DNA from: RUG14300 sp964561145
GTDB taxonomy: Bacteria > Bacillota > Clostridia > Christensenellales > CAG-1252
Assembly: GCA_964561145.1 (NCBI GenBank)
Contig: CAZLNZ010000007.1
Location: 1 to 64,000, forward strand
DNA: 64,000 nucleotides
Reading direction: 5' to 3'
Shown here: positions 34,963 to 43,011 of the stretch, piece after piece
Layout of the letters: every line of letters begins with the position of its first letter
Numbering within the stretch: the stretch's first letter is position 1
Notes under the pieces: model-generated
Databases searched by the model: none
The model's input: only the letters and a program-made list of their open reading frames with translations
Told to the model about the DNA's origin: nothing
Position numbers and translations under genes: made by a program

Positions 34963-34992
34963 ATTATACAATGAATTTAAGTTGTTTGTAAA
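34963..34992 (-). promoter_or_regulatory. promoter of maf-mreB-coaX
   Basis: On the minus strand TTTACA (34992-34987) and a perfect TATAAT (34968-34963) are 18 nt apart. The predicted start near 34956 falls only about 3 nt before the maf ATG. Confidence 0.72.
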
Positions 34993-35030
34993 GGTTTTCT
35001 TGAATTTCCTTTAACAAAAACTTGAAGTCT

Positions 35031-35059
35031 TTGAATTAATTAACTTAATTTGCTAAAAT
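35031..35059 (+). promoter_or_regulatory. promoter of tyrS
   Basis: TTGAAT (35031-35036), a 17-nt spacer and TAAAAT (35054-35059) with an extended -10 TG (TGC just upstream) predict a start near 35066 and a leader of about 78 nt. The leader lacks the conserved T-box specifier and antiterminator sequences expected for many Firmicute tyrS genes. Confidence 0.65.
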
Positions 35060-35143
35060 TATTTTAATGGGTTGCAATCGGAGTGGGTAATATGTTATAT
35101 TATTTATTATATTTGCCGCAAGTATTGCGAAGAAGGAGATAAT

Positions 35144-36352
35144 ATGAAAAACGTAATGGATACGCTGAGAGAAAGAGGCTTTGTTAAACAAGTTGTTTAT
35201 GAAGAGGATTTATATAAGCTTTTAGGAAGCGAAAGCGTTACCTTTTATATTGGGTTTGATCCTACTGCCGATAGTCTGCACGTAGGACACTATCTTGCTA
35301 TGATGGCAATGGCACATATGCAAAGAGCAGGTCATCGTCCTATCGTATTAATAGGTGGTGGTACCGCAATGATAGGGGATCCGTCGGGACGTACCGATAT
35401 GAGATCTATGATGACAAAGGAAACAATAATTCACAATTGTGAGTCTATTAAGAAACAAATGGAAAGGTTTTTCTCTTTTGAGGGAGAGAACGGTGCCATA
35501 ATGGTTAACAATGCCGATTGGCTTTGGGGACTCAACTACATTGACTTTATACGTGATATTGGAAGCTTGTTCTCCGTCAATAAGATGCTTACTGCGGAGT
35601 GCTTTAAGACACGTATGGAAAAAGGGTTATCCTTCCTCGAGTTTAACTATATGCCTATGCAGAGCTATGACTTCCTGGTATTGTTTAACAAATATGGTTG
35701 TAAGCTCGAGTGCGGTGGTGACGATCAATGGTCTAATATGCTTGGCGGAGCAGACCTTATCAGAAGAAAAGAGCATAAGGATGCATATTGTATGACCTTC
35801 CCGCTTTTAACAACTTCGGACGGCAAAAAGATGGGAAAAACTCAAGCCGGAGCTTTGTGGCTCGATGCTAATAAAACCTCACCTTACGATTTCTATCAAT
35901 ATTGGAGAAATGTAGAAGATGCTGATGTTAAAAAATGCTTGAAGTTGTTGACCTTCCTTCCCGTTGAGGAGATCGAGGAACTTTGTATGTACAATGATGA
36001 AAGAATTAACAGGGCTAAGGAAAAATTGGCTTACGAGGTTACTGCAATTGTACATGGAAAGGAGGCTGCAGAGGCTGCTAGCCTTCAAGCAAAGGCTGCA
36101 TTTTCCGGGGATGCTACAAATATGCCCAAGGCCGTAATACCAAAGGATATGAAGCTTGTTGCGGATATTTTGGTAAGTGTTGGTATTTGTCAAAGCAAGA
36201 GCGATGCAAAAAGACTGATCAAGGATAACGCAGTATCTATAAATGACAAAAAAGTTCAAGGTTTCGATGCTGTGATTTCCGATGAGGATATAGAAAACGG
36301 TTTTGTTCTTCACAAGGGTAAAAAGGTTCATATAAAGGTTGAAGCTGAATAA
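35144..36352 (+). CDS. tyrS: tyrosine--tRNA ligase
   Basis: This class I synthetase is 402 residues from ATG 35144, chosen because AAGGAGA sits 6 nt upstream; the frame is open 72 nt further upstream without homology. It has FDPTADSLHVGHYLA (the HIGH motif as HVGH), the tyrosine-binding YDFLVLFNKYGCKLECGGDDQW segment, the KMSKS loop as KKMGKT, and a C-terminal S4 RNA-binding domain (SVGICQSKSDAKRLIKDNAV). Its last base overlaps the start of the next gene. Confidence 0.97.
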   Translation: MKNVMDTLRERGFVKQVVYEEDLYKLLGSESVTFYIGFDPTADSLHVGHYLAMMAMAHMQRAGHRPIVLIGGGTAMIGDPSGRTDMRSMMTKETIIHNCESIKKQMERFFSFEGENGAIMVNNADWLWGLNYIDFIRDIGSLFSVNKMLTAECFKTRMEKGLSFLEFNYMPMQSYDFLVLFNKYGCKLECGGDDQWSNMLGGADLIRRKEHKDAYCMTFPLLTTSDGKKMGKTQAGALWLDANKTSPYDFYQYWRNVEDADVKKCLKLLTFLPVEEIEELCMYNDERINRAKEKLAYEVTAIVHGKEAAEAASLQAKAAFSGDATNMPKAVIPKDMKLVADILVSVGICQSKSDAKRLIKDNAVSINDKKVQGFDAVISDEDIENGFVLHKGKKVHIKVEAE

Positions 36353-36981
36353 TGAACCGATATACGACGATCGCAGATTTTTATACAACCGAAATAGAGA
36401 TAAAACACTCTAGATTTATCGCCTCTGCAAAAAGGGTTACCTCTAAGGAGGAGGCACAGGCTTTTCTGAAAGAGATTTCAAAGAAGTATTCCGATGCCAC
36501 TCACAACTGTTATGCATATGTTGCAGACATCGATGGAAGAGATTTTAAGTTTTCCGATGATGGTGAGCCTTCAGGTACTGCAGGACAGCCGATTTTAGAG
36601 GTTATAAAAAAGAACTCATTGTATGAGATTTGTGTTGTTGTTACACGCTATTTCGGTGGCATTAAGCTGGGTGCCTCAGGACTAGTAGGTGCATATACAG
36701 AAGCTAGCGCAAAGTTGATTAAGGAATGCAATAAGGTGGAGATGAGGCTCTCCGCCTTATTAACTATAAATATTGACTATTCTCTATTAGGTAAAATAGA
36801 GTATCTTATCGGGGCATTGGGGGCAGGTGTCGAGAACAAAGAATTCGGACTTGATGTCAAGCTGTTGGTTTCGATTGATAGTCAAAGGGTGGAGGAGCTA
36901 AATCTTGCCTTAAAGGAAGCAACAAAAGGAAGAGTGCAAGGTGAACTCCTCGAGCATCGATTCGTTCCGAAAGCACTATGA
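36352..36981 (+). CDS. yigZ: YigZ/IMPACT family protein
   Basis: This 209-residue protein belongs to the UPF0029/IMPACT family. The N-terminal domain has the signature IKHSRFIASAKRV, HNCYAYV, SDDGEPSGTAGQPIL and VTRYFGGIKLGASGLVGAYTEA; a ferredoxin-like C-terminal domain (DUF1949) follows. In eukaryotes IMPACT regulates the Gcn2 kinase; the bacterial role is not settled, with ribosome-linked roles suggested. It starts on the tyrS stop (TAATG) and overlaps recX by 4 nt. Confidence 0.9.
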   Translation: MNRYTTIADFYTTEIEIKHSRFIASAKRVTSKEEAQAFLKEISKKYSDATHNCYAYVADIDGRDFKFSDDGEPSGTAGQPILEVIKKNSLYEICVVVTRYFGGIKLGASGLVGAYTEASAKLIKECNKVEMRLSALLTINIDYSLLGKIEYLIGALGAGVENKEFGLDVKLLVSIDSQRVEELNLALKEATKGRVQGELLEHRFVPKAL

Positions 36982-37568
36982 TAGTAACTTCTATAGAAAA
37001 GATTAAACGCAGCACAAAGTATAATGTTTATGTCGATGGTGAGCTTTACTGCACTTTGACGGATTTTTCTATACTTTCCATAGGACTCAAGTCAGGATGT
37101 GAACTTGATGACTGTTTGATAGGGCAGATAACGGAATCTAAGAAAAAAGAATGTTTTAGTGATCTTCTTAATATTCTTGCCTCTCGTACAACAGAACATG
37201 TCGCTCGACAAAAGTTGACGAAAAAGGGATTTCTGGACGAGGAGATAGATTACGCTATAGAAAAAGCCAAAGAGTATAACTATATTAACGATGAATCCTA
37301 TGCATTGGATTATGTCAATTCAGTATCGGGAAGAAGCAAGCTTAGAATTAAAATAGACTTAATCGAGGTTAAGGGTATTGCTCAAGATGTCGTGGAAAAA
37401 GCGTTAAAGGATTACGATGAAAAAGCTGCGTTGATAGAACCGTTAAGGAGAGAAATTTCAAGAGCAAACGCCGATAAGCAGAAGGTGATTGCAAAATTCG
37501 CTAGGCAGGGATTTTCTTACGATACAATTAAAACCGTATTGAATGAGATAGACGAAGAAGAGGAGTAA
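36978..37568 (+). CDS. recX: regulatory protein RecX
   Basis: RecX binds RecA filaments and limits their extension. The 196-residue protein is built from three-helix repeats: LLNILASRTTEHVARQKLTKKGFLDEEIDYAI, then YINDESYALDYVNS and the C-terminal KVIAKFARQGFSYDTIKTVL. The N-terminal beta part (YNVYVDGELYCTLTD) is the extension found in Firmicutes. It starts in a 4-nt overlap with yigZ and is not near recA, which lies 19 kb away. The P1 peptidase gene follows after 5 nt. Confidence 0.9.
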   Translation: MIVTSIEKIKRSTKYNVYVDGELYCTLTDFSILSIGLKSGCELDDCLIGQITESKKKECFSDLLNILASRTTEHVARQKLTKKGFLDEEIDYAIEKAKEYNYINDESYALDYVNSVSGRSKLRIKIDLIEVKGIAQDVVEKALKDYDEKAALIEPLRREISRANADKQKVIAKFARQGFSYDTIKTVLNEIDEEEE

Positions 37569-37573
37569 AGTAT

Positions 37574-38458
37574 ATGCTTAACAGTTTTCGAATTGGCAAT
37601 TTTGAGGATAGCGGAGTTGGCACGGGAGTTACCGTTGTTTTAGCTCCATACGGTGCGGTCGGTGGTGTTTCCGTTAGAGGAAAAGCTCCTGCTACAAGGG
37701 AAACCGACTTGTTAAGATCGGAAAATAGCGTGCAAACGGTAAATGCTGTCGTTTTATCGGGAGGCAGTGCATTTGGGCTGGACGCTTGCTCCGGAGTAAT
37801 GGAGTATTTCAGGCGTAAATCTCTAGGATATAATGCGGGTGCGTATCGTGTTCCTATTGTCGTAGGTGCCAGTCTGTATGATTTAGAGTATAAGAGCTTC
37901 GGATATCCTGATAAAGAAATGGGCTTGCTTGCCTGTGAATATTCGCATATGATAGATGAAATGCACGGTCCTATCGGTGCAGGGGCAGGTGCAACTGTAG
38001 GAAAACTCTTAGGAATGGCTTGTTCTCAAAAGTCGGGTCTTGGAATTGCGACTATAAAAATAGGTGGCGTTGAACTTGCGGCTATTGTTGCGGTTAACGC
38101 CTTTGGCAATGTATATAAAAAGGATTCTAATCAGATTTTAGCAGGAGCAAACAAAAACGGAGAGTATGTTGATATAGAGGATCTTTTGAAGAAAGGAATC
38201 GAAGCCAAAGCATTTTCGAATACCACGATAGGATGTATCGTAACAAACGCAAAACTGACAAAATCGCAGTGTAATGCCTTGGCTGACGGAGTTCATGATG
38301 CATACGCAAGGTGTATTCATCCTGTTCATACATCCCTTGACGGAGATTGTATATTTGTTATGTCCTCAAATGAGGTTGATTGTAATCCTGTTTCTTTGCA
38401 AGCAGCATCTGTTGACTTAATGGCTCGAGCGATAGAACTATCCGTTATTCCCGAATAA
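37574..38458 (+). CDS. P1/DmpA-NylC family autoprocessing peptidase
   Basis: P1-family (S58/DmpA, NylC-like) Ntn hydrolases cleave themselves and then expose an N-terminal Ser or Thr nucleophile. In this 294-residue protein the expected cut is between Asn216 and Thr217 (FSNTTIGCIVTNAKL). Other family marks are the N-terminal GNFEDSGVGTGVTVVLAP, LSGGSAFGLDACSG, GAGAGATVGKLLG and VAVNAFGN. The substrate is unknown; relatives are aminopeptidases or nylon-oligomer hydrolases. SD GGAGTAAAG is weak. It ends the tyrS unit, and no terminator is obvious. Confidence 0.85.
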   Translation: MLNSFRIGNFEDSGVGTGVTVVLAPYGAVGGVSVRGKAPATRETDLLRSENSVQTVNAVVLSGGSAFGLDACSGVMEYFRRKSLGYNAGAYRVPIVVGASLYDLEYKSFGYPDKEMGLLACEYSHMIDEMHGPIGAGAGATVGKLLGMACSQKSGLGIATIKIGGVELAAIVAVNAFGNVYKKDSNQILAGANKNGEYVDIEDLLKKGIEAKAFSNTTIGCIVTNAKLTKSQCNALADGVHDAYARCIHPVHTSLDGDCIFVMSSNEVDCNPVSLQAASVDLMARAIELSVIPE

Positions 38459-38490
38459 GAAAGGGAGACTGTTTCACGGATAATTGACTA

Positions 38491-38519
38491 TTGACAGTAA
38501 TTATAAATTGATATATAAT
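38491..38519 (+). promoter_or_regulatory. full-consensus promoter
   Basis: TTGACA (38491-38496), exactly 17 nt, then TATAAT (38514-38519): both hexamers and the spacer match the sigma-A ideal. It predicts a start near 38526, 32 nt before the gene at 38558. Confidence 0.88.
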
Positions 38520-38557
38520 TTATATTAAGGTTTTGAAATAACTAGGAGGTTTATTCT

Positions 38558-39391
38558 ATGGAAGGAAAATCCGGAATACTCGTCATATTAATAATACTGG
38601 ATGTTTTACTTTTGGTTTGTGCCGTTGCTTTTGGCGTATTATTCGGAATCGAAGTAACTGCCGTGTTTGAGAATAACTTTATAAATTTGTATGTTTCATT
38701 GGGTTCTGCGGCAATGTTCATTCTTACATCTCTAGGAATCATAATTGCAGTAAACGCACGTATTACGGCGGATAACTCCTATGATATTTTACGGCATGTC
38801 GAACTCCTCTTGAAGAAAGAAGGCGTTAGTCTAGCCGATTTGGCTAGAAGAGATAAGAAGGTTGCAGAGAAGATAGAAGCTGCTACCAGAAAGAAGAAAG
38901 AAAAGGAAGAGAAGAAAGGCGGATTGCTCGACATAGAGGAGGAAACCTCGGTTGAAAAATCGGAGCCCTTGGCGGAGACGCCCTTGGAGGCATTGGCTAG
39001 CGAGGGGACTGCATCTTCGTCTAGTGATACTTCTGCAGAGGCTGTATCTACAGAGTCTGAAGGAGCAGAAGTTGACGTCAATTTAGGTATCGAATTAAAC
39101 GCTTGGAGAGAAGCATTGGAGGGTAAAGTAGCTTGCGGATTATGCGGTAAACCGATTCTTGTTAAACCGACAAAAAAGGTTGCATATATATTGATGTGTA
39201 CCGATGTCCCTAAAAAAGTCTGTAACAATAAGCTTATGACGGTAGGGGAATTCGGTTCTAAGTTTGTAGAATGGTTTGCAGCTTTCTATGGTGAAAGACC
39301 TGCAAGATTTTCCTTGGAGGATTTCAATGCCAAAGTGAAAAGCGTAACCATAACAAACGGCGAATGCCATTTTGTATCTAAAGATTCATAA
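38558..39391 (+). CDS. two-TM membrane protein with C-terminal four-cysteine domain, unknown family
   Basis: I do not recognise this 277-residue protein. Two membrane helices lie at about 6-32 and 43-66. A charged helical stretch rich in Lys and Glu (about 75-125) and a disordered Ser/Glu/Ala-rich linker (126-175) follow. The C-terminal 100 residues form a folded-looking domain with Cys193-x2-Cys196 and Cys214-x7-Cys222, a plausible zinc site, and aromatic segments (FVEWFAAFYGERPARF). Topology predicts a cytoplasmic C-terminal domain. It has its own consensus promoter and a strong SD (AGGAGG). Its place just upstream of rplU and its promoter strength suggest constitutive, fairly high expression. 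Confidence 0.75.
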   Translation: MEGKSGILVILIILDVLLLVCAVAFGVLFGIEVTAVFENNFINLYVSLGSAAMFILTSLGIIIAVNARITADNSYDILRHVELLLKKEGVSLADLARRDKKVAEKIEAATRKKKEKEEKKGGLLDIEEETSVEKSEPLAETPLEALASEGTASSSSDTSAEAVSTESEGAEVDVNLGIELNAWREALEGKVACGLCGKPILVKPTKKVAYILMCTDVPKKVCNNKLMTVGEFGSKFVEWFAAFYGERPARFSLEDFNAKVKSVTITNGECHFVSKDS

Positions 39392-39496
39392 AAGAAGGCG
39401 TTTGCCGCAATATCGACTTTATAAAGAAAAAATGTTTTTTGCGTGATTTTTATGGCGAAAAATGTTTTCTTTCGAAAATTATACGATTAAAAAAAG

Positions 39497-39525
39497 TTGA
39501 CAGACATTTATTGGTATGTTAAAAT
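39497..39525 (+). promoter_or_regulatory. promoter of rplU-prp-rpmA
   Basis: TTGACA (39497-39502), 17 nt, TAAAAT (39520-39525) with an extended -10 TG (TGT). The predicted start is near 39532, leaving a leader of about 72 nt. Confidence 0.88.
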
Positions 39526-39531
39526 CTTTAA

Positions 39532-39599
39532 GACCGCATATTAAGGGTACCAAAGAGCGTTAGCCACCCGAAGTAGCGAGACTCTAATAGGAGGTATGT
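39532..39599 (+). promoter_or_regulatory. L21-type ribosomal protein leader
   Basis: The leader contains GGGT (39545-39548) complementary to ACCC (39566-39569) and AGAG (39554-39557) complementary to CTCT (39582-39585), interleaved so that they could form a pseudoknot, and ends in AGGAGG before rplU. Firmicute rplU operons are known to have an L21 leader that lets a ribosomal protein repress its own operon; this one fits in position and layout, but I have not scored it against the family model. Confidence 0.6.
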
Positions 39600-39603
39600 A
39601 ATA

Positions 39604-39909
39604 ATGTATGCTATTATCGCAACAGGCGGAAAGCAATACACCGTTAAGAAGGACGACATTATAAAGGTTGAGAAACTCGACGCTCAAGCTGACGAAGTTG
39701 TTAAATTTGATGTTTTGTTCATTAATGATGACGGTAATGTATTGACAGGAGCTGACGTTAAGAGTGCGTATGTTCAAGCAAAGGTTATTGGCGAAGGTAA
39801 AGGCAAAAAAGTTGTCGTTTACAAGTATAAGTCAAAGAAAAATATCCGTTGCAAGAAAGGACATAGACAACCCTTTACAGCAGTTCAAATTGTTGACATC
39901 GTTAAGTAA
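39604..39909 (+). CDS. rplU: 50S ribosomal protein L21
   Basis: L21 binds 23S rRNA near L20. The 101-residue protein has the family pattern: MYAIIATGGKQYTVKKDDIIKVEKL, DVLFINDDGNVLTGA, VIGEGKGKKVVVYKYKSKKN and RCKKGHRQPFTAVQI. SD AGGAGGT is well placed. Its stop overlaps the start of prp by one base. This three-gene order, rplU-prp-rpmA, is fixed in Firmicutes. Confidence 0.97.
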   Translation: MYAIIATGGKQYTVKKDDIIKVEKLDAQADEVVKFDVLFINDDGNVLTGADVKSAYVQAKVIGEGKGKKVVVYKYKSKKNIRCKKGHRQPFTAVQIVDIVK

Positions 39910-40238
39910 TGACAACGGTTACAGTAACAAAAGTTAGTGGAAGAATAGCTTCCATTGAGTGTGACGGTCATACAGGTTATGGCGTTCAGGGTGAAGACAT
40001 TGTATGTGCAGCTGTAAGTTCCATTGTTCAAACTGCTGTTTTGGGAGTTTTCTCGGTAGCAGGAGTCAATGCGGAATATCGTATTGATGAAAGACGCGGA
40101 TGGTTGAAGCTTACAATACCTTCGGGTATAAGTGCGGCACAAAGTCATGATGTTGAAGTTATCCTAAATACCTTGATGCTTGGTATAGCCGATTTACACG
40201 AAAGCTATTCAGATTTTGTGGAATTGGAGGTTAAATAG
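39909..40238 (+). CDS. prp: ribosomal-processing cysteine protease Prp
   Basis: Prp (YsxB) trims the N-terminal extension of ribosomal protein L27. The 109-residue product has the catalytic dyad His21 (CDGHTGYG) and Cys33 (GEDIVCAAVS), and the IVQTAVLGV helix. It lies between rplU and rpmA, 2 nt before rpmA. The downstream L27 carries a matching cleavage motif, so enzyme and substrate are encoded side by side. Confidence 0.95.
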   Translation: MTTVTVTKVSGRIASIECDGHTGYGVQGEDIVCAAVSSIVQTAVLGVFSVAGVNAEYRIDERRGWLKLTIPSGISAAQSHDVEVILNTLMLGIADLHESYSDFVELEVK

Positions 40239-40240
40239 TA

Positions 40241-40519
40241 ATGAGCTTTATTAATATTCAATTATTTGCGCACAAGAAAGGTGTTGGTTCCTCTAGAAAC
40301 GGTAGAGATAGTAATGCTCAAAGATTGGGCACCAAGAGAGCTGACGGACAATTTGTTCTTTCCGGAAATATTTTAGTTAGACAAAGAGGAACAAAAATCC
40401 ATCCCGGTATCAATGTAATGCGCGCCAAAGACGACACGTTGTTCGCAGTAGCAGACGGCGTTGTTCGTTTTGAGAAGAGAAATAACGTAAAGACCGTCAA
40501 TGTTTACGTAGAAGACTAA
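40241..40519 (+). CDS. rpmA: 50S ribosomal protein L27 with Prp-cleaved extension
   Basis: L27 reaches into the peptidyl transferase centre with its N-terminus. The 92-residue precursor begins MSFINIQLFAHKKG: the family of Prp substrates has N-x-Q-(L/F)-F before Ala, so cleavage after Phe9 would expose Ala10-His-Lys-Lys, the normal L27 start. The rest (SSRNGRDSNAQRLGTKRADG, LVRQRGTKIHPG) is standard L27. SD GGAGG lies 12 nt upstream in the end of prp. A strong terminator follows. Confidence 0.97.
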   Translation: MSFINIQLFAHKKGVGSSRNGRDSNAQRLGTKRADGQFVLSGNILVRQRGTKIHPGINVMRAKDDTLFAVADGVVRFEKRNNVKTVNVYVED

Positions 40520-40535
40520 GTTGACTAATTTGATT

Positions 40536-40563
40536 GCTGTGCCTAAATGGCACAGCTTTTTTT
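40536..40563 (+). terminator. intrinsic terminator after rpmA
   Basis: GCTGTGCC (40536-40543) pairs with GGCACAGC (40549-40556) around TAAAT, followed by seven T. Confidence 0.95.
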
Positions 40564-40630
40564 ATATCATAATTCCAAAGTAGGACAATTTTAAAATGAT
40601 TAAGTGTGTAAAAAGTGTAACACAAAACTC

Positions 40631-40659
40631 TTTATTTTATGATAACCATATGATATAAT
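40631..40659 (+). promoter_or_regulatory. extended -10 promoter of recJ
   Basis: A perfect TATAAT (40654-40659) with an extended TG (TGA) upstream; the -35 (TTTATT, 40631-40636, 17 nt away) is poor, as extended -10 promoters allow. The predicted start, about 7 nt downstream, coincides with the recJ ATG at 40666. Confidence 0.68.
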
Positions 40660-40665
40660 TAACAT

Positions 40666-43011
40666 ATGATAAATGTAAAACAGAACTTTGACGCAAATAT
40701 TATAGATCTATCACAACGCTTTGGAATAGAACCTTCCATTATTGCATTACTGTATCAAAGAGGTTATACCGATTTTGATTCGATTCATTCTTTTCTACGT
40801 CCCGATTCCGATTTCGTTGAAGCCGAGAGTATTCTAAATATGAAGGAAGCTTGCGACAAAATCAAAGAGGTTGTAGCAAATGAGGAAACTATTCTGATAT
40901 TCGGTGATTATGATTGCGACGGAATCTGTGCAACAAGTATATTGCAACTTTACTTTAATAGCATTGGTGCAAATTGTTTTCATTACATACCTCGTAGACA
41001 AGACGGGTACGGATTAAGCATTTCAGCCATCGAAAAAGTGATTGAGACGTATATGCCTGCATTGATTATTACAGTCGACTGTGGCATTTCTTCCGTTGAA
41101 GAGGTGTCCGAGTGTTTGGACTTAGGTGTTGATATAATTGTTACTGATCATCACGAGCCTCAGGCGGAAATCCCCGAGTGTTTGGTAATAAACCCCAAAC
41201 TTCAAGAAAATTCCTCGTTAAGGGATATATGCGGTGCAAGTGTTGCAATGAAGTTAGTTGAAGGATTGGCAGGAAGAGAGGAGAGTGATAAATACCTTGA
41301 TCTTGCGACTCTTGCTTCTGTGGCAGATGTCGTTCCTTTGGTTGGTGAAAACAGAAAGATTGTATATAACGGTTTAAAGCTAATAAATTCAAAACCAAGA
41401 CTCGGTATCGCCTCTCTCTGCAAGTCTTGTGAACTTAAGAATATTAAGAGCGTGGATATAGGCTTTAAAATTGCTCCGCGTATTAATGCATTGGGACGCT
41501 TGAACGATGAAAGCGATGTAACCGACTTATTTGTATCTGACGATGCTTTTATTATTGATGGTCTGGTTGAAAAAATCAACAAAGCAAACGCACTTAGACA
41601 ACAGATTACAAAGGATATGTTTGATGAATGCGTTGAAATGATTACGCCCGAAGTGTTACGGGAGGATAGAGTAATTGTATTATCGAACGACAAATGGGAA
41701 GCGGGAATTCTTGGACTTGTTGCGGCAAAGCTTGTAAATGAATTTTATCGTCCCGTTGTCCTTATGGCTGAAACTGCAGAGGGATTAAAGGGTTCGTGTA
41801 GAAGTATTGACGGGATCAATATCTTTGAATGCTTGGTAAATACCGAAGAATATCTAACAGGCTTCGGCGGACACTCAGGTGCTGCCGGGATGTCAATGCC
41901 CAAACAGAACGAAAAGGTTTTCAGGAGGGCACTTAATGACTATGTACGTAAAACATATTCCGATGATCTTTTTATTCCTAAAAAGAGTTGTGATATTTTA
42001 CTGGATAAGAAATCCATCGGACTTGATTATTGCAAGGGATTAGAGTTACTCGAGCCTACAGGTGAGGGTAATCCTATGCCTAAGCTTGTGATTTCCGGTA
42101 ATGACTGTAAATTGCAAAAAATCGGTGTAACACCTCATATTAAGGGACGTCTTAATACCGAATGTGACGTTGTAGCTTTCTTTAAGGAGGAGCTTTTGAC
42201 GGCCGATTCTTTCGGTGTATCGTTTGATTTGATTGTTGATCCCTCTATAAGGGAGTTTAACAATAGACGGTATGCACAGCTTACAGTCTCGGATTTTACA
42301 ATAACCGATTTCAATAACGTCAAGAATAACGTTAACGGTTTTGCTTTATATATAAAAAGCGGACTCTTTACTCCGTGGGAAAAGGATGAATTTAGATTTT
42401 CAGAGGTAGAGAAAGAGCTTCCGTCCACTATTTACGGAACAGCATATATTGCTTACTCTGCACAGACCGCAACGAACTTTCTTTCCATGCTTGATAGCAA
42501 GGGGCTTAGAACGCTTGTACCTATGCTTTGTGTCGGAGGCGTGCAAAGTAACCCTCTTAATACTTTACTGCTATCACCTACCGATTTTTCCGGACTTAAA
42601 AAGTTTTCCTCCATAGTATTCTTAGACTGTCCGTTATCTACAGGTATTCTTGATAAAGTTAGTAAGAATGCTCCCGATGCCGAGCTTGTGTTGATAAAAT
42701 CCTATGGGTATATGGACAACTTTAAAGCATTACAGCTCGATGATAAGGACATTTTATATACTGCCGACAAACTATCGCAATATGTCAGAGGTACACAGCG
42801 TGCAAAGAGTGTTAATGAATTGTTTTTTGAGCTCGTAACCACAGGATATAAACTAGATAGCCTTAGTTTTACACTTCATTTCTATGCTTTATATGACATG
42901 GGTTGGCTTAAGTCTACAAGGGATTTTGGATTCGTATGTAAGGGTACACTGCCTAATATGAATTCCAGAGCATTAATGATAGCTAGAAGGCTAAAGGAGA
43001 GAACGAGGTAA
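40666..43011 (+). CDS. recJ: single-stranded-DNA-specific exonuclease RecJ
   Basis: RecJ is a 5'-3' exonuclease on single-stranded DNA used in recombination and mismatch repair. The 781-residue protein has DHH-family motifs: FGDYDCDGICAT, VDCGISS, the signature TDHHEP, LATLASVADVVPLVGENR, and the DHHA1 block GFGGHSGAAGMSM. An OB-fold and a long C-terminal domain (about 560-781, common in Gram-positive RecJ) follow. No SD precedes the ATG, and the predicted mRNA begins at or next to it. dtd follows directly after the stop; apt and relA, usually between them in Clostridia, are missing. Confidence 0.95.
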   Translation: MINVKQNFDANIIDLSQRFGIEPSIIALLYQRGYTDFDSIHSFLRPDSDFVEAESILNMKEACDKIKEVVANEETILIFGDYDCDGICATSILQLYFNSIGANCFHYIPRRQDGYGLSISAIEKVIETYMPALIITVDCGISSVEEVSECLDLGVDIIVTDHHEPQAEIPECLVINPKLQENSSLRDICGASVAMKLVEGLAGREESDKYLDLATLASVADVVPLVGENRKIVYNGLKLINSKPRLGIASLCKSCELKNIKSVDIGFKIAPRINALGRLNDESDVTDLFVSDDAFIIDGLVEKINKANALRQQITKDMFDECVEMITPEVLREDRVIVLSNDKWEAGILGLVAAKLVNEFYRPVVLMAETAEGLKGSCRSIDGINIFECLVNTEEYLTGFGGHSGAAGMSMPKQNEKVFRRALNDYVRKTYSDDLFIPKKSCDILLDKKSIGLDYCKGLELLEPTGEGNPMPKLVISGNDCKLQKIGVTPHIKGRLNTECDVVAFFKEELLTADSFGVSFDLIVDPSIREFNNRRYAQLTVSDFTITDFNNVKNNVNGFALYIKSGLFTPWEKDEFRFSEVEKELPSTIYGTAYIAYSAQTATNFLSMLDSKGLRTLVPMLCVGGVQSNPLNTLLLSPTDFSGLKKFSSIVFLDCPLSTGILDKVSKNAPDAELVLIKSYGYMDNFKALQLDDKDILYTADKLSQYVRGTQRAKSVNELFFELVTTGYKLDSLSFTLHFYALYDMGWLKSTRDFGFVCKGTLPNMNSRALMIARRLKERTR

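Noticed and set aside
34954..34971. TTG start for maf
   Set aside because: The codons overlap a perfect TATAAT box, and Maf homology starts at ATG 34953.
35060..35143. T-box riboswitch upstream of tyrS
   Set aside because: The leader is too short, and the conserved T-box antiterminator sequence is not found; no terminator hairpin precedes the ATG.
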